Source: Litsea cubeba
Taxonomy: Eukaryota; Streptophyta; Magnoliopsida; Laurales; Lauraceae
DNA: 64,000 bases
Direction: 5' to 3'
Assembly: GCA_012931725.1 (NCBI GenBank)
Contig: CM022951.1
Location: 3,041,111-3,105,110, forward strand
In this document: in pieces, positions 12,001-22,690 of the stretch
Layout: each line of letters opens with the position of its first letter
How positions within the stretch are numbered: position 1 is the stretch's first letter
Program-made: the position numbers and the translations under genes
The notes under the pieces: generated by a model
What the model saw: the letters and a program-made list of their open reading frames with translations, nothing else
Told to the model about the DNA's origin: nothing
The model's database searches: none

Positions 12001-15000
12001 ATCAACTAGAACCCAGTTAAGTCTTAATATCCCGACGTCGGTCTTCCAGATTGGAAGTCATGGAAGTCAAACATTTTCCATTCTAACATAACCTTTTTTT
12101 ATCAGCAATGATTGACAAAATCATTCAATGGAGGCAAAAGAAAGACAAGAGATTTGGGCAGGATGGGCACTCTAGAGCAGCGCCACAAACACCAATTATA
12201 ATATTGCAATATGTTCACGATCCACTTGGATTTTTTTTTTTAGCTTTGTTGGCTAAGTGGGGATGCCGTCTAGGGGAGAACAGAGATGCTCTATGGAGAA
12301 GGTATGGTGCCAAGGTATGAATATGTTTGATGTTTGATGAGGAATGAGTTGGGCCCCTAGTTTGTGAGGTGTCAAATTGCTAGTGTGGGGAATGCGTCCA
12401 ATGAACAGGAGAAACTACTCAGTAAAGGGAGGGATTTAGAGTTGGGGACCGGCAAGAACTTCTGACTTCTTGATTTACATTTGAAACTTGAGGTATTGGA
12501 GAACAATGACTTCTACAAAAAAATTCACTGGGGCTCCACCTGGGACCACTGCCACATCATCCATGGAGAAAAAAAAATGAAGTGAAGGGATGGCTAAAAA
12601 AGTGGGAGAAAAAAAAAACAAAAAAGAAAGAGGAATTCTGTTTGATAATCATAGCCATCGAGTTAAAGCCTTAAAGGTCCAAAACTTTTTATGGGTTTAC
12701 TTTGTAGGAAATTACTTTAATCACAGGGAAATTTAGAAGCATGGTAGGATAAAAGTGAAGGGCTTGATTGGAAAGGTTTGGATTCAAATAGGTGGGCCCT
12801 ACCAAATGAAATGATAGAATCATCAGCTCTTATATTCTGAGAGAACACAAACTAAGAAAGGATTACATTGATAGGTGACTTGTGGATGGTATTACAAAGC
12901 TTGACTTTAATAAAGGACTTTCTTGTTATCAAAAATAAAAAAATAAAGGACTTTCTTGAGTTGATGATTATTATTTGGATGCCTTGGAAGTTTATATGTG
13001 CCCATTGTGGCCAAATATTGAATATGAATGCCATGTTTCAAACCATGATGTTTAAGAATATTCCATATCAGTAACTTTGTTTTTTTAGATAAGTACATTA
13101 TTATTTTTTGCTTATAAGATTAATTATGCATCCTGAGACCTCAAGGTGAGCACAATTTCTTGATCAATTAATCTTATTCTTTGGCCATGTTTTAGTCATG
13201 CAAATTGTTGAAAAGATTGGTCAATCACTGGAGGATGAGAAAAAGGTAAGAGGTTAATGCTAGTTTAGAAATTTTCAACCTATTCCCCTTTACTGTATCC
13301 CAAATTCAGATGTTCTGCCTTCTTTCTGGACCTTTCTTGGGCCTTGTTTATGCACAATGAAGGAATACCATCTTAGATAATGTGAGATCTTCAAGGAATC
13401 CCAATCTATTGGGACTTATTATACAGATTGGTTTCGATGACCAATTGTGTGCCTTGAGTAAAAAATGGAGATTGGTGTACGTACAATTTCCTAGTTGCTC
13501 AGGAATTCACATTTGCCACCGGTTTAGGTGCATGATTATTAAAACTATTGCAAAAGATATCAAAACTGCCCCCTTTTTTTTGAATGGTCATATTGTGATC
13601 CCTTGGACTCTATTAATTTTCAATAAACATTGCAAGTGATGTTTGGAGATATGTCCCGGCTAACCTTGATTGTAGGCCTATTTGTATGCATAAATTAAAC
13701 GATCATCTTGTGTTAGTGGTTAACAGAGAGGTCATGCATATAGATTCATATTGATTGGATTACCATTTGAATAAGGGAGAAATAAAAGGTCAAAATTTGT
13801 AAAGGTCAAATTATCATTCTGGAACTTCTAACTGTCACTAAAAGGATGAAAAGTGATCCTCGACATTAAAAAACAAAGCCGTTTTCAATAATCAGTGTTA
13901 GGTTCATTCAAAACTGCTTATATGGTCATAGGATAATGCTTAGAGAAAGAATAACAAAAAAGATATCTTTAAATAAAAATAATAATAATTAGAGGATATG
14001 ACATGCTATTTTGAGGCAAAATTGATTCGGTATTTTTTTGTGACGAGAAGATTCCATGATAGATAGGAAAATTGTCCTGATTTCCATGCAGCCTGCTCTT
14101 CTGTCACGTGGTGCACATCACTTTTCTGTGCTGCGAAAACGAAAATCTGTAGAGTTCAGAGTTTTCTCGTCACACCCAATAAGAAAATCTGTACCTTAAA
14201 ATCTCGACCAAGTTAACTGCTGGAGTAATTAGTTAATGTGATGTGTTTTTATTATTTTCTTATTGCTTAAGTGTCTTTGTTGCTTTGCTTACATTCAAAT
14301 GGATATTTTGTACCAGGTGTGGCTTTCCTTTCTTTTTTTCTTTTTTCTTTCCTTCTACATACACACCCCAAGCACTCACACCACCCAAGTCCCTATCCAA
14401 CAGACCTAGGGATCGATCCCTAGTTGTATCTCCCTAGTTGTATCCGTGGAAAAGGAGATGCCTCGCCCACTGGGCTACTAGTGGATTTTTTTATAATATA
14501 TTCAAACCACTGTTTCATAATTGCCATTCTTTACCATTGTCTAGAAAATCAAAATTGTATCATAAATCGTTTAAAAGGACAAATTGAATTGAATCAAAAC
14601 ATGAAAATAGAAGGATTTCTTTAGTTTTGTAACAAATGAAAAAATAGTAAAGCAATCAGAAATAAGAAAAACAGCAGCTATTAATAATACATCCATTTCT
14701 CATCCATAGCAACATGCTACAAAGAAAAATACAACTACAATACAAATCATATAAGAATGCATTGGCAGATATCAATATGTCATAAATGATAATTTTGACT
14801 AGTTGAATATGTGAACAGTATCAACATTACAAGAAAACTACAAACAAGTTACAATTTTTTATCTTTAATAAAAATAATTAAATGAACAAAATATCAATAG
14901 AACACTCTCATCACACGCCCATTTATTTTCTCTTTTTTCTCCTAAAACCTCCCCAAAATCCACAATGAGATGTTTCATAATAACTACCTTTTCTGTAAAA

Positions 15001-18000
15001 AAAAACAAAGCGTCAAAAAAATTTTAAAAGGTAAAACAAAAATAACTAAAATAAGTCATTCAAGTGTGGCATTCCGACCCAAACGCTTATTAGTAAAATG
15101 CGATACAACACTTATCAAAGTGTAACTGTGTAAGATTCATCCTAAGTTCTAAAATTTTACTTGTAAAGGGAATTCATTGTATAGTCATGAAACCTTTCCC
15201 TATAATTCAATTTGAATCGCAGGATTTTTGTATAATCGTATCCCAAATTAACAACAACAATCATCATTATTAATATAGGAGAATTTATCTCTGACTTCCG
15301 AGAAGGATCTAAACAAAGAGAAGTTGTCCCTCAAAACATGAGGAAGGTTGATGCGATTAGTGCTTAGGGTGAGGCAAGCCCAGCCACTTAGATAGAATAT
15401 ACGCATAAGCAGGTTACAATTTTCATTTCGCATGGCAAGTGATTTTGACAAGTATTGCCCTACTAACTGCTCTGGGAAACTTCTTGAGCAGATTTTCTTT
15501 ATCCACAAGCAATATCTTGTCATTAGTGGCCCTTGATCTTGATTAATTTGCTTAAATCATATTCATCAATGCTTAGCCAGCCCACCTATTTTATCAATAG
15601 ATAGGAGCCACTATCTCCAATTTTAGAGGGCTAAAATCCCAAGGGCTCTACATCTATGAAGACCTTTCACTTAATCTCACGCATTTAACAAAGGTTTTGT
15701 GCGATTGAAATCCAAGCTAGGGAGGTTGTGTTAAAGCACCCAAGGCCAAAACCCCTGTTTTGAAAGATTTCTAGCCCACTTTTGTTTCTCTACCTTCATC
15801 ATTTCTTAATATCCCTTGATATTTGTAGACTCCTCTAAAATCCTCGAGTCCCCTGAAACAATCACAGAACACCTCAAATTTAAGATCAAAATTTGGGGCA
15901 TATTTGTTTTATTCTGTTTTCTTGTTTGATGGTTTTGTTTAGTTCAAGGCAACTTTTTTTTAGCATTTTATTCAGTGTTCTATAACCATCCACATTACTT
16001 TCTCTGGTCATTTGATTCTTTATCAATTTAACTTTCAATTAAATGTATTGGATCAAGGCTTTAACAGATGGACTTTGCATGCTAGCAACTTAAACATCAC
16101 CATTTCATGAATTTAGTCACAACAATTGTTTCTCATTGTGACTAAAATTAAAGTCATGATGAGAAAAAATGATTATGCTCATTTTGTCTGGTGATTCTGG
16201 ATTGTTTATATTTTTATTTTGTGCTCTGCTTGCTACTTTGGATATTCGCCATATGCTCATCTATATTAAGAAGCCTAATCGAAGTGTTGAGGACCAGATT
16301 CTTCCCAAATTAAATCAATACATGAGCACTTGTAAGTTCTTGTTGAAATAAATTCTCGTGCCACTTACTAACAGGTTAACCTTTTGGTGTTACTGGTTAT
16401 CAGGATGGTATCAGATCCAGAGATTGCAAGTTTGTAACTCTTGGTACATCCAATTGTCTGTCTAGTCTGTCAGTCTGTTGGGTTCTGAATTCGAACAGCT
16501 TCCTGTTCGGGGTGGGGGGTGGTGTAGATATAAATTTTTGTGCCATTCACTTACAGGTTAGCCTTTTGGTGTTACTAGTTATTAAGAGTTCTAACTATCT
16601 TGAATACTTTAGAGGACGTTTGTGTAATGTCTGTGGAAAGGGTGTTCCACTTCCACATACTCACTTTTCCTCGAGCAAAATGAGCTGACCAAACTTTGGA
16701 AGAGCAAAAACATTTCCATGACATTTCCACATAAACGGAGTTAAACAAACGTGCCCATGGAAAGTATCAAGTGTGGAATTTGGGGAGAATTCATTTGGTT
16801 TAAAGTTTATACAATGTTAGACAAACGCACCCATAGAAAGTTTTTAAGTGAGAGACGTATGGAGAACTCACTTGCTTTCAATGACCTATGTAGACCTATG
16901 TAAGACCCCGACCCCTAATAAATTATATTTAAGGGAAAAATTAATGAGACCCTCCAATTTTTTATTATTGAAAAAATAAATTATATTTAAGGCTAATTAA
17001 GTGCGCTTAGAGAGTAACTAATTCATTTGGATCCTTTTCTATAATCATCGTTGATTTCTTTCACTACAACATAAATTGGAATTCATTTATTTGATGTAGA
17101 TATAACATCTAATATTGTTGATTTAATAGAAATAACTAAATATAATTCTATACACTCTATTCACTTTTTAATTTATTTATTTTTTATCATTATCATTATC
17201 ATTATGAGGGGCCCTTGTCCCAACTACTCTGTGTCTAGTACAGAATTCTATTTCTCCATTCCGACGCCGACCTATCTTGTGCCAAATACTTAAGATATAT
17301 TGCGATTTTTTAGATCTAACCTTACTACATCCATCCATATCGTATTCAGCCTAGCACCCCTTCCCCTTAATGGGCCATCAACTTTCTGTACTTTGAACCT
17401 ATCCAAACCATATCAAATGGGTCTCTCTTAATGCACTCATCTTTAATCCCATATTTCCTAGTTTTACCACATCCCTCTCAAGTCTCAACAGTCACATCCA
17501 TGATACACTGTTTTTGTTCATGTGTTGCTTCTTGATTTGCCACCCTGCTCCAAAAGTCATAACTCAATCTAGCTGGTAAATGCCAATCACAAAGCACTCC
17601 AGAAGCAAGAAGCAATTCTCCGCTTCAACCATAAGAAGTATAAAAAAAAAATGATGCCTTTAACGCAAATTAACGAATTCCAAATCCACAAACATTCTCA
17701 AACGCACACATATCAACCATTGCAAATCATGAGAAAAGAGCAAAAACACAAACCCATCATACCCATGGTGGAGATCTTCCGCTCGAAGCGTTCGAGCGCG
17801 GGAGAAGAGGTCCTGTTCTGAGCCCTGAGACTGACCGGAGACCGCCGCCAATCAAAGTCGTGCAGCGAAGCCCGCAGCGGTCTGAAAGCGGCGATTGGAG
17901 ATCTCGAGAAGCTCAAGGAGCAGACGAGATTTATAGAAGAAGGAGAAGATAGGATTTTGGAGAATCTGAGCCTGGATGAAGAAGCTCTGAGAAGAGCGGA

Positions 18001-18027
18001 TGATGAAGATTCTGTTGTGTAATACAT
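1..18027 (-). CDS. ACO: Aconitate hydratase, mitochondrial type (5' part, 6 exons)
   Basis: Aconitase interconverts citrate and isocitrate through cis-aconitate in the TCA and glyoxylate-related pathways, using a [4Fe-4S] cluster. Six exons read on the minus strand: 17763-18027, 11055-11159, 1172-1332, 989-1081, 317-502 and 1-66. All junctions are GT-AG, and phases join exactly to 292 codons. The first ~85 residues are Ser/Arg-rich with few acids, as in a mitochondrial presequence. The core then begins [20 protein letters not shown] and continues with [50 protein letters not shown] and [20 protein letters not shown], all hallmarks of plant IRP1/AcnA-type aconitases. Family members are roughly 900-1000 residues, so about two thirds, including the cluster cysteines, lie beyond base 1. 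No stop or frameshift interrupts the exons. Introns 1 and 2 are greatly enlarged by mobile DNA. Confidence 0.96.
317..502 (-). CDS. ACO: Aconitase exon 5
   Basis: Exactly 62 codons from [20 protein letters not shown] through [15 protein letters not shown] to [19 protein letters not shown] and PPGSGIVHQ are active-site-region motifs of aconitases. The donor is GTAAAA. Confidence 0.96.
503..988 (-). other. ACO: Aconitase intron 4
   Basis: GT-AG intron between exons 4 and 5. AT-rich, with short A and TAA runs. I see no gene or mobile element in it. Intron 5 (67-316) and intron 3 (1082-1171) are likewise empty. Confidence 0.85.
989..1081 (-). CDS. ACO: Aconitase exon 4
   Basis: Exactly 31 codons: [20 protein letters not shown] then [11 protein letters not shown]. 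The [12 protein letters not shown] block is one of the most conserved in the family. It sits in phase 0 between GT-AG introns; the donor is GTGCGT. Confidence 0.95.
1172..1332 (-). CDS. ACO: Aconitase exon 3
   Basis: 161 bases: two bases completing Asp, then 53 codons containing [40 protein letters not shown] and [11 protein letters not shown]. The acceptor is TTATTTCAG and the donor is GTTCGT. Confidence 0.96.
2676..2683. repeat. Target-site duplication, left, of hAT-like element
   Basis: ATCCTATG, matching ATCCTAGG at 10010-10017 in 7 of 8 bases. Confidence 0.65.
2958..3303 (-). repeat. Copia 3' LTR
   Basis: 346 bp, 20 bp longer than the 5' LTR only because its GA microsatellite (about 2982-3017) is expanded. 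At 3174 it carries C where the 5' LTR has T (8436), which changes the TATA-like core. Confidence 0.95.
3292..7492 (-). pseudogene. Copia gag-pol polyprotein, three lesions
   Basis: The likely start is the Met at 7492 ([19 protein letters not shown]). Gag carries two CCHC zinc knuckles, [14 protein letters not shown] and [14 protein letters not shown], at residues ~235-267. Protease has [12 protein letters not shown] (~365), then the integrase HHCC (HSRLGH...CATCC) and a DD35E core (D in HTDVWG ~566, D in RSDSGGEY ~629, E in AERKNR ~665). Reverse transcriptase shows VYVDDMI and RNase H shows YSDADWAG and [10 protein letters not shown]. Three lesions break it: an in-frame TAG at 5246-5248, a TGA at 4697-4699 in place of a conserved Trp, and a frameshift near 3600-3612 in RNase H. 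It is therefore inactive on its own despite its youth. Confidence 0.95.
3304..3315 (-). other. Copia polypurine tract
   Basis: The minus strand reads TTTGAGGGGGAG directly before the 3' LTR, the typical plus-strand priming site. Confidence 0.9.
7901..8016. repeat. 24-bp inverted repeat in Copia leader
   Basis: TCCCTTTCCAACAGTGAAGG and four more bases at 7901-7924 are perfectly complementary to 7993-8016, with a 68-bp loop. It lies between the primer-binding site and gag, so the genomic RNA could fold a strong stem there. Confidence 0.85.
8015..8123. repeat. 24-bp direct repeat in Copia leader
   Basis: GATCACAGGTGGGTCACTCT plus GATC occurs at 8015-8038 and again at 8100-8123, identical, overlapping the 3' arm of the inverted repeat by two bases. 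Confidence 0.85.
8228..8239 (-). other. Copia primer-binding site
   Basis: The minus strand reads TGGTATCAGAGC immediately 3' of the 5' LTR, the standard initiator-methionine tRNA complement used by plant Copia elements. Confidence 0.93.
8240..8565 (-). repeat. Copia 5' LTR
   Basis: 326 bp. Read on the minus strand it starts TGTAGAAGATAATGG and ends CATTCTAACA. It contains a TATATATAG box (around 8432-8440) that would drive the element's RNA. It has a short GA tract (8261-8278) compared with the other LTR. Confidence 0.95.
8740..9345. repeat. Degenerate tandem repeat inside hAT-like element
   Basis: A motif close to AGTGAAATTTGGCTATGGCC followed by CTATTTC recurs every ~40-60 bp about ten times with much drift (for example 8755-8785, 8826-8850, 8862-8885, 8888-8912, 9230-9255, 9260-9285). 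It lies between the Copia right flank and the GC-rich right end. Confidence 0.6.
10359..10505. repeat. 72-bp tandem duplication
   Basis: Two copies, 10359-10430 and 10431-10505, each starting CCCGCAATCACTCA and containing GTGTTGCACAAA-like and GCCAACGA blocks, with a few substitutions between them. Confidence 0.8.
11055..11159 (-). CDS. ACO: Aconitase exon 2
   Basis: 105 bases encoding [20 protein letters not shown] and on to [10 protein letters not shown]. It begins in phase 1 after a TTTCCAG acceptor and ends with one base (G) that joins AT of exon 3 to give Asp in DPRIDKLPYS. The match to plant aconitases is continuous across both junctions. Confidence 0.95.
11370..11577. repeat. ~110-bp tandem duplication in intron 1
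   Basis: GGAATTTAGTAAATATGTGG starts copies at 11370 and 11482; both continue through TCTCAAACGCCAAAACCTTG. The second copy lacks about 17 bp. Confidence 0.85.
11861..11970. repeat. 56-bp tandem duplication in intron 1
   Basis: Copies at 11861-11914 and 11917-11970 begin GTGAGATCACATGTTATTCC and are identical over 54 bp, so the duplication is recent. Confidence 0.92.
16341..16587 (+). mobile_element. Miniature LTR retrotransposon (TRIM/SMART-like)
   Basis: 247 bp in all. Two 65-bp terminal repeats (16341-16405 and 16523-16587) are identical at 54 of 65 bases, with 7 of the 11 differences being transitions. TGGTATCAGA at 16406-16415 directly follows the first and is the initiator-tRNA primer-binding start; GGGGTGGGGGGTGG at 16509-16522 directly precedes the second as a polypurine tract. 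A perfect 5-bp duplication GTTCT flanks it (16336-16340, 16588-16592). The repeats begin TG but end GGA/AGA rather than CA. It has no coding capacity. The structure fits the TRIM/SMART class of tiny LTR elements. Confidence 0.82.
17763..18027 (-). CDS. ACO: Aconitase exon 1 (transit peptide)
   Basis: 88 codons plus one base, from the ATG at 18025-18027. The start is [20 protein letters not shown], rich in Ser and Arg, followed by [15 protein letters not shown] and [12 protein letters not shown]. The last base G joins CA of exon 2 to give Ala, producing the family motif MAS(D/E). The donor is GTATGA. The Met at codon 88 could serve as an alternative start for a cytosolic form; this is inference. 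Confidence 0.93.
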
Positions 18028-18226
18028 AACGATCGATCGATCATTAAAAAAGAAGACAGAGATAGAGATTGAGATTGAGATTGAGATAGAAAGAATCTGT
18101 CAGAGGGTGGATAACACTCGGACGACGCACTACTCGAGGAAATGGAGAAGAGTCCAGTGATGACGAGAAGCGTGCTTCTGCTTCTGCCATCACTGCACTT
18201 TTAGAAGGTAGCGTTTATTGTTGGGT
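18028..18226 (-). promoter_or_regulatory. Aconitase 5' leader and core promoter region
   Basis: About 200 bp separate the ATG from the hAT-like insertion. Read on the minus strand, the stretch is pyrimidine-rich near the start codon, with a short tandem TCTCAA repeat (18060-18092), as in many plant 5' UTRs. The only TATA-like string is a weak AATAAA near the insertion boundary. The transcription start therefore lies in this short interval, or the insertion now supplies upstream sequence. Which of these holds cannot be told from sequence alone. Confidence 0.45.
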
Positions 18227-18529
18227 AAGGGTGCACAGCGGGCGGCTAGGCCGGTTCTTGGGCGGTTAAGACCAATTTATTTTAAGTAAAACTGTAACTC
18301 GCTAAAGTAAAGGCGGTTTTGCCGGTGCGGTTTGATAATTTAGGAAAAATTAGTCAGGAAAAACTTTTTAAAGTTCTATGGTCCACTTAGCTAGACGGTT
18401 TGCAATCATAAGTCTCTGAACCCACATATTTGTATTTTCAGGACTATTTTACCCTTTTAATCATTTTAGGCATAATTTTTTTGAAATTTCAAATTTCAAA
18501 TTTCAAATTTTATATTATCCATCTTCTTC

Positions 18530-19320
18530 TAGACTTCAATTGGCATCAATATCGGTTAGGATCAGGATCGAGATTGGATTTAATCCCGGAGAAAAGATCA
18601 TCTGGATCTCTTGATTCGCCACCCAGTAAACAAAAAGAAAGGAGGGTTCCGGCACTGTTGCAGATCGACGATCAGAGGTGTTTTGATCTAGCAGGTGGGT
18701 CACGCTCGAATCCTGGTCGTTGCACGAAGAAGACCACTGCTACTTGCGCAGTCGAATCACCATCGAACATAGAGATTCCGGGATCAATCATCGGAGCAGT
18801 CACCCAGAACTAAACCCAAATCGTCGTCTTCTTCTTCATGGGTTCTGTAACAGAACGCTGCTGTCTTCTTCCTCTCTGGTCTACAACACGGAGGCGGCGG
18901 CGGCGAAGGGTGAAGGGTGATGGCCGGCAACGATCGGAATAAACTCGGTGACGGGTGGCGGTGGCGGTGTCTACTCTGATGATAGCGAGAACCGGCAGCG
19001 GTAGGTCGTCCCGGATCCTCTGCTCTCGCACCCAGAATCCGGTAGTCTTCTTCAGTGGCGATAGCATGCCGGATCCCAATCTACAGGTTTCTTCTCCGGT
19101 TAACACAGAACCTGAGCCTCGAAACCTCAGATTATGCAGCAGGGGAAGATCGATCCCCTTTCTGATGTTCCCTGCAAATTCAGAGTGGGCCACGACTGCT
19201 TGATCGGAGAAGACGCACAGATCTCTGTGCAGTTCGAACCGAAGAAGACGGCTTTCATCGGTTTTGCATCTAATAGCCTGATCACAGCAGTGGGCCACAA
19301 CCTTGATTAGTCAAAGGAGA
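18530..19320 (+). other. Possible captured gene fragment
   Basis: The base composition is distinctly higher in GC than the array beside it. One plus-strand reading from ATG at 19134 gives a 57-residue peptide, MQQGKIDPLSDVPCKFRVGH onward, containing LIGEDAQISVQFEPKKTAF, with normal-looking composition and ending in a stop at ~19307. I cannot assign it to a family. Several other frames are open over short distances, so coding is not proven. A derived host transcript fragment carried by the element is the likeliest reading. Confidence 0.35.
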
Positions 19321-19649
19321 TTAGCCGGACTGCGTTCGTCGCCAAAGGTGAAGAGGATATTGGAGCATATTTAAACCCAAATCGTTGTCTTCTTCTTCCT
19401 GGGTTCTGTCGCTACTACTGTCCGTTCTGGTTACAGATCTGTCGCTATTACTGTTCGTTTCTGGTTACAGAAATCAGAAAGAAAGAACACGATCTTCGGC
19501 CAGGCCAGGTTGGGTTTGTTCGGGTCGGTTTTGACCTGACCTGCTACGATAGCCCAGCCCACAGGCGAAGATTGCAGCCCGACTGCCTTCCTTCTTCCTT
19601 GAGTCAGGTGGTAGCGCAACAGCAGCGGGGCCGCCGTTTTTTTGACAAA

Positions 19650-20610
19650 TCGATCGGTTTTTTATAAAATTTATTTGAGTTTTTATGAAATTTATCTGAG
19701 TTTCTGTCAAGTTTATCTGAGTTTTTCATCTTTTGTAAAATTTACTTGAGTTTTGTGTCAATTTATCTGAGTTCTGAATCAAATTTATCTAAGTTATAGA
19801 CAAATCTATCTGAGTTTTTGGCAAAAAATACTTGAGTTTTTAGCAAATTTATTTGTATTTCTTGAACTTTAAATGAGTTTTTGTCAAATTTATCTGAGTT
19901 TTACTCAAATTTATCTGTTTTCTGTCATATTTATCTGAGTGTTGTTCAAATTTATCTATTTTCTGTCATATTTATCTGAGTGTTGTTCAAATTTATCTGT
20001 ATTCTGTCATATTTCTTTGTGTATTTTGTAAATTTATCTGAGTTTTGTTCAAATTTATTCGAGTTTTTGTCAAATTTATCCGAGTTTTGTTCAAATTTAT
20101 CTATTTTTTGTCAAATTTATCCGAGTGTTGTTCAAATTTATCTGTTTTCTGTCATATTTCTTTGTGTTTTTGGTAAATTTATCTGAGTTTTTTTCAAAAT
20201 TTATCTAAGTTTTTTAGCAAATTTATTTACGTTTTTTGAAATCTATATGCGTTTTTTAAATTTAATTTCATTATTTTAAATTTATTTTTATTTTTTGAAA
20301 TTTTCTTTGGATCTTTTGAGATTTATTTGAGTCTTTTGAAATTTATTTAAATTTTCTAAAATTTATTTGGATATTTTGAAACTTATTTGCATCTTTTTAA
20401 ATTTATTTGCGTTATTTGAAATTTATTTATATTTTATGAAATTTATTTGGATATTTTGAAACTTATTTGCATCTTTTTAAATTTATTTGAGTTATTTGAT
20501 TATATATTTCTTTTTTTAACTTATTGCATTTTTCAAAATTATTTTATTTTTTAAAATTTATTTTTATTTTTTTTTTTAAATTTATTTGTGTGTTTTTAGA
20601 ATTTATTTGA
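19650..20610 (+). repeat. TTTATCTGAGTTTT degenerate array, copy 1
   Basis: About 45 units of roughly 20-24 bp, consensus near AAATTTATCTGAGTTTTTGT. The units are crisp from 19670 to 20215 and then drift to AAATTTATTTG(A/C)GT until about 20610. Spacing is irregular, unlike CRISPR or a satellite. Confidence 0.85.
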
Positions 20611-21418
20611 AAATATGGGGATTCCATTAATCGTGGGCAATTAAATGTTAGTTGGCCATTATTTATGGGATATCTCACCAATCATGGGTTATGATTTAAA
20701 GAAAGGGTAAACTAGACATTTCAAGTATGAGAAAGTGTGGGAGGGACCTTTGGCTCTATGACTTTTTTTTTGTGGATCTAAGGTCATAAAGTGAAATGTT
20801 CAGGGACTTGTAGCCGAATGCCCCTTTATTTATACCTATCTCTCTCTTTTTTATTTTTTATTTTTTATTTTTAATAGAATGTAACTAAAGTTTCAAAGTA
20901 CTTAACATAAACAATAAAAATTAAACATGATTTTTAATAAAAGTCAATAATCAATAATAAAGAAAATTTTCAACTAAGTATATCAATGTAAAATTAAAGT
21001 CCAAACGCATCACCAAAATTAAAAAATACAATCACTTAAATAATCTAACGTCCAAAAGTCAAAAGTCTAATAAAGAAACATCTAAATTCGAAAATTCAAT
21101 GTCTAAATTTCAATAAATAAACCTCCAAATTTCAAAATTCAATGTCCAAATGATAAAAGAAATTCAAAATCTAAACTTCAAGTTCGTAAAGATCGATATA
21201 TAATTTGAAGAGTTCTTTTTTTTTTTAATAATGAGCGGGCGGGGCGGTTTGAAACCGCCAAATCAAATGTCAAACCGTAACCGCCCACTCATTAGTACGG
21301 ATTGAAACCGCCCCGCCCGCCTAAAGGCAGTTTTAACGTATATCCACTTGTAGCGGGCCGGGCGGGGCGGAGCAAAGCGGACAAGCTGACGGGTTATAGT
21401 TATTTTTGTACACCCTAG

Positions 21419-22690
21419 TTGGGTTTTCATAGACAAGAATGATTTTAGATGGGAATGGAATGGGGATTGCAATGCCGGGTTTGGCAACTCTACTAGATTC
21501 AAGTGAAATAAAGTTGATTTTGAATCAATAATAAAATATAAATGGATTATGATGGTATTTTATTTTTAGTTGTTTGTTATGAAATCGTTTTGACTTTGTA
21601 TGGAAAAGTAGAGGTTTTTTTTTTGTATTTTAGTAGATAAAGATAATTGCTTTTTTTACTTTTTTTTAAAGATGGAGGGAGTTTTGAATTAAAGTGCTTT
21701 TGAAGTGACATTTTGTCCGAAAAATGGAGGCTTTATTTCACTTTTACTATAATAATAAAGTGCCAAACTAACCCAATATTATGGAATAAGGGAGGAATAA
21801 TCATTTTTATTTTAACATTTGGTTTTACTGAAGAATCAGTAATAGAATTCTTATTTTTGTTTTCTGTTTTGGCGTTTGATATGCTGGAATGATTTTGGAA
21901 TGGAATAAACTTTACATAAAATTGACCAAAATACCCTTATTAGAATTTTTTATTTTTAGAAATTTTTTTTATTTCAAGCTACTCAAAATATAATTGAAAC
22001 ATATAGTGCACCACTATGGTAGGAGTTTCTCATAAATTTTCACTCTTGTTGGCAAATACTCTTGACCCTTGTTTTAGTTAGTTTTCTAAATGAAAGATTG
22101 TTTTATACAACATATACTTGAATATTATAATATGTAAGTTTTTATAAGAAAGTGAGATATTGTTGGATACTTTTTGCAGTTATCCAAATACCTAGTTTTT
22201 AGGTGTGTAGATTACATTCTAAAGTAGGAGATAATATAGTAAAATCCTTAGAAATATTTGCTTTCCAAACACCCTCTTATCTATTTTGATAGATTATCAA
22301 TAAAACAACCACAAAATAACACACCTAAACATCATTTACAATAGCTTAAACATCATCAAAATATCTAAATAACACATTACTATACTTAAACATCACTTAA
22401 ATTAGCTAAATAAAGTAATTAAGTTAACATTCATCCATAAGTTTAAAAATAACATCCACATTTTGATGTGATAAAGGGGCATTTTGGTCTCAAGAAAAAA
22501 TTATAAAGGAATTGAATGATCATTCATCTACCTTCCCAGTTCAATTATGATTCCATTACATAATTAAAGGAATAGTAATTTCAGAAGTAATAGTCATTCC
22601 CACCACTTTTTTGCGAACCAAACGAGAAAATGATCATTTTGTTGGAATAACCATTCCATTCCGACCTTCATTACAACGAACTAAACGCTT
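21419..22690. mobile_element. MITE (GTTTGGTTC family), degraded, with inner MITE
   Basis: The right end at 22690, read inward, is GGAAGCGTTTAGTTCGTTGT then TGAAGGTCGGAATGG, matching the well-formed copy at 42638-43286. The two also share internal blocks such as ATAAAATTGACCAAAATACC and the AACACACCTAAA-AACATCA region. An insertion-like segment at about 21474-21774 has ends GGGTTTGGCAACTCTAC and the complement of GGGTTAGTTTGGCAC, resembling 46688-46968. The left boundary is uncertain. Confidence 0.5.

Larger units (their letters stand above)
11160..17762 (-). other. ACO: Aconitase intron 1 (6.6 kb)
   Basis: GT-AG intron (donor GTATGA at 17762, acceptor CAG). It contains two local tandem duplications (11370-11577, 11861-11970) and a miniature LTR element (16341-16587). 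The remaining stretches (11980-16330 and 16593-17760) are AT-rich with no ORF resembling a known protein. First introns of this size are unusual for the gene but common in large plant genomes. Confidence 0.85.
18343..20812. mobile_element. Array-bearing MULE-like element, copy 1
   Basis: The right end, read inward on the minus strand, is GGGGCATTCGGCTACAAGTC followed by CCTGAACATTTCAC, matching the end of the 52995 element. The left end GGAAAAATTAGTCA resembles the GGGTAAATTAG end of the 38044 element. Its target duplication is not clear. Inside are gene-like sequence (18530-19320) and a long TTTATCTGAG array (19650-20610). Membership rests on end similarity and the shared array. Confidence 0.5.
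18227..21417. mobile_element. hAT-like element upstream of aconitase
   Basis: The inverted ends resemble TAGGGTG(C/T)AC (18227-18236 and 21408-21417), flanked by the direct repeat GTTGGGT (18220-18226, 21418-21424). Both ends carry clusters of GGCGG/CCGCC (18237-18330 and 21233-21370), including GGGCGGGGCGG next to its complement, as expected of hAT subterminal binding sites. It encodes no recognisable transposase. Its interior is occupied by the array-bearing element at about 18343-20812, so it is itself nested. Confidence 0.62.

Noticed and set aside
14340..14480. Possible tRNA-derived SINE
   Set aside because: No A and B box pair at proper spacing and no flanking duplication with a tail.
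17713..17762. Continuation of aconitase exon 1 past 17763
   Set aside because: The open frame runs on, but the residues do not match the family, while splicing at GTATGA to exon 2 restores the conserved MAS(D/E) motif.
19650..20610. CRISPR-like repeat array
   Set aside because: Units are short, degenerate and irregularly spaced with no unique spacers; this is plant nuclear DNA.
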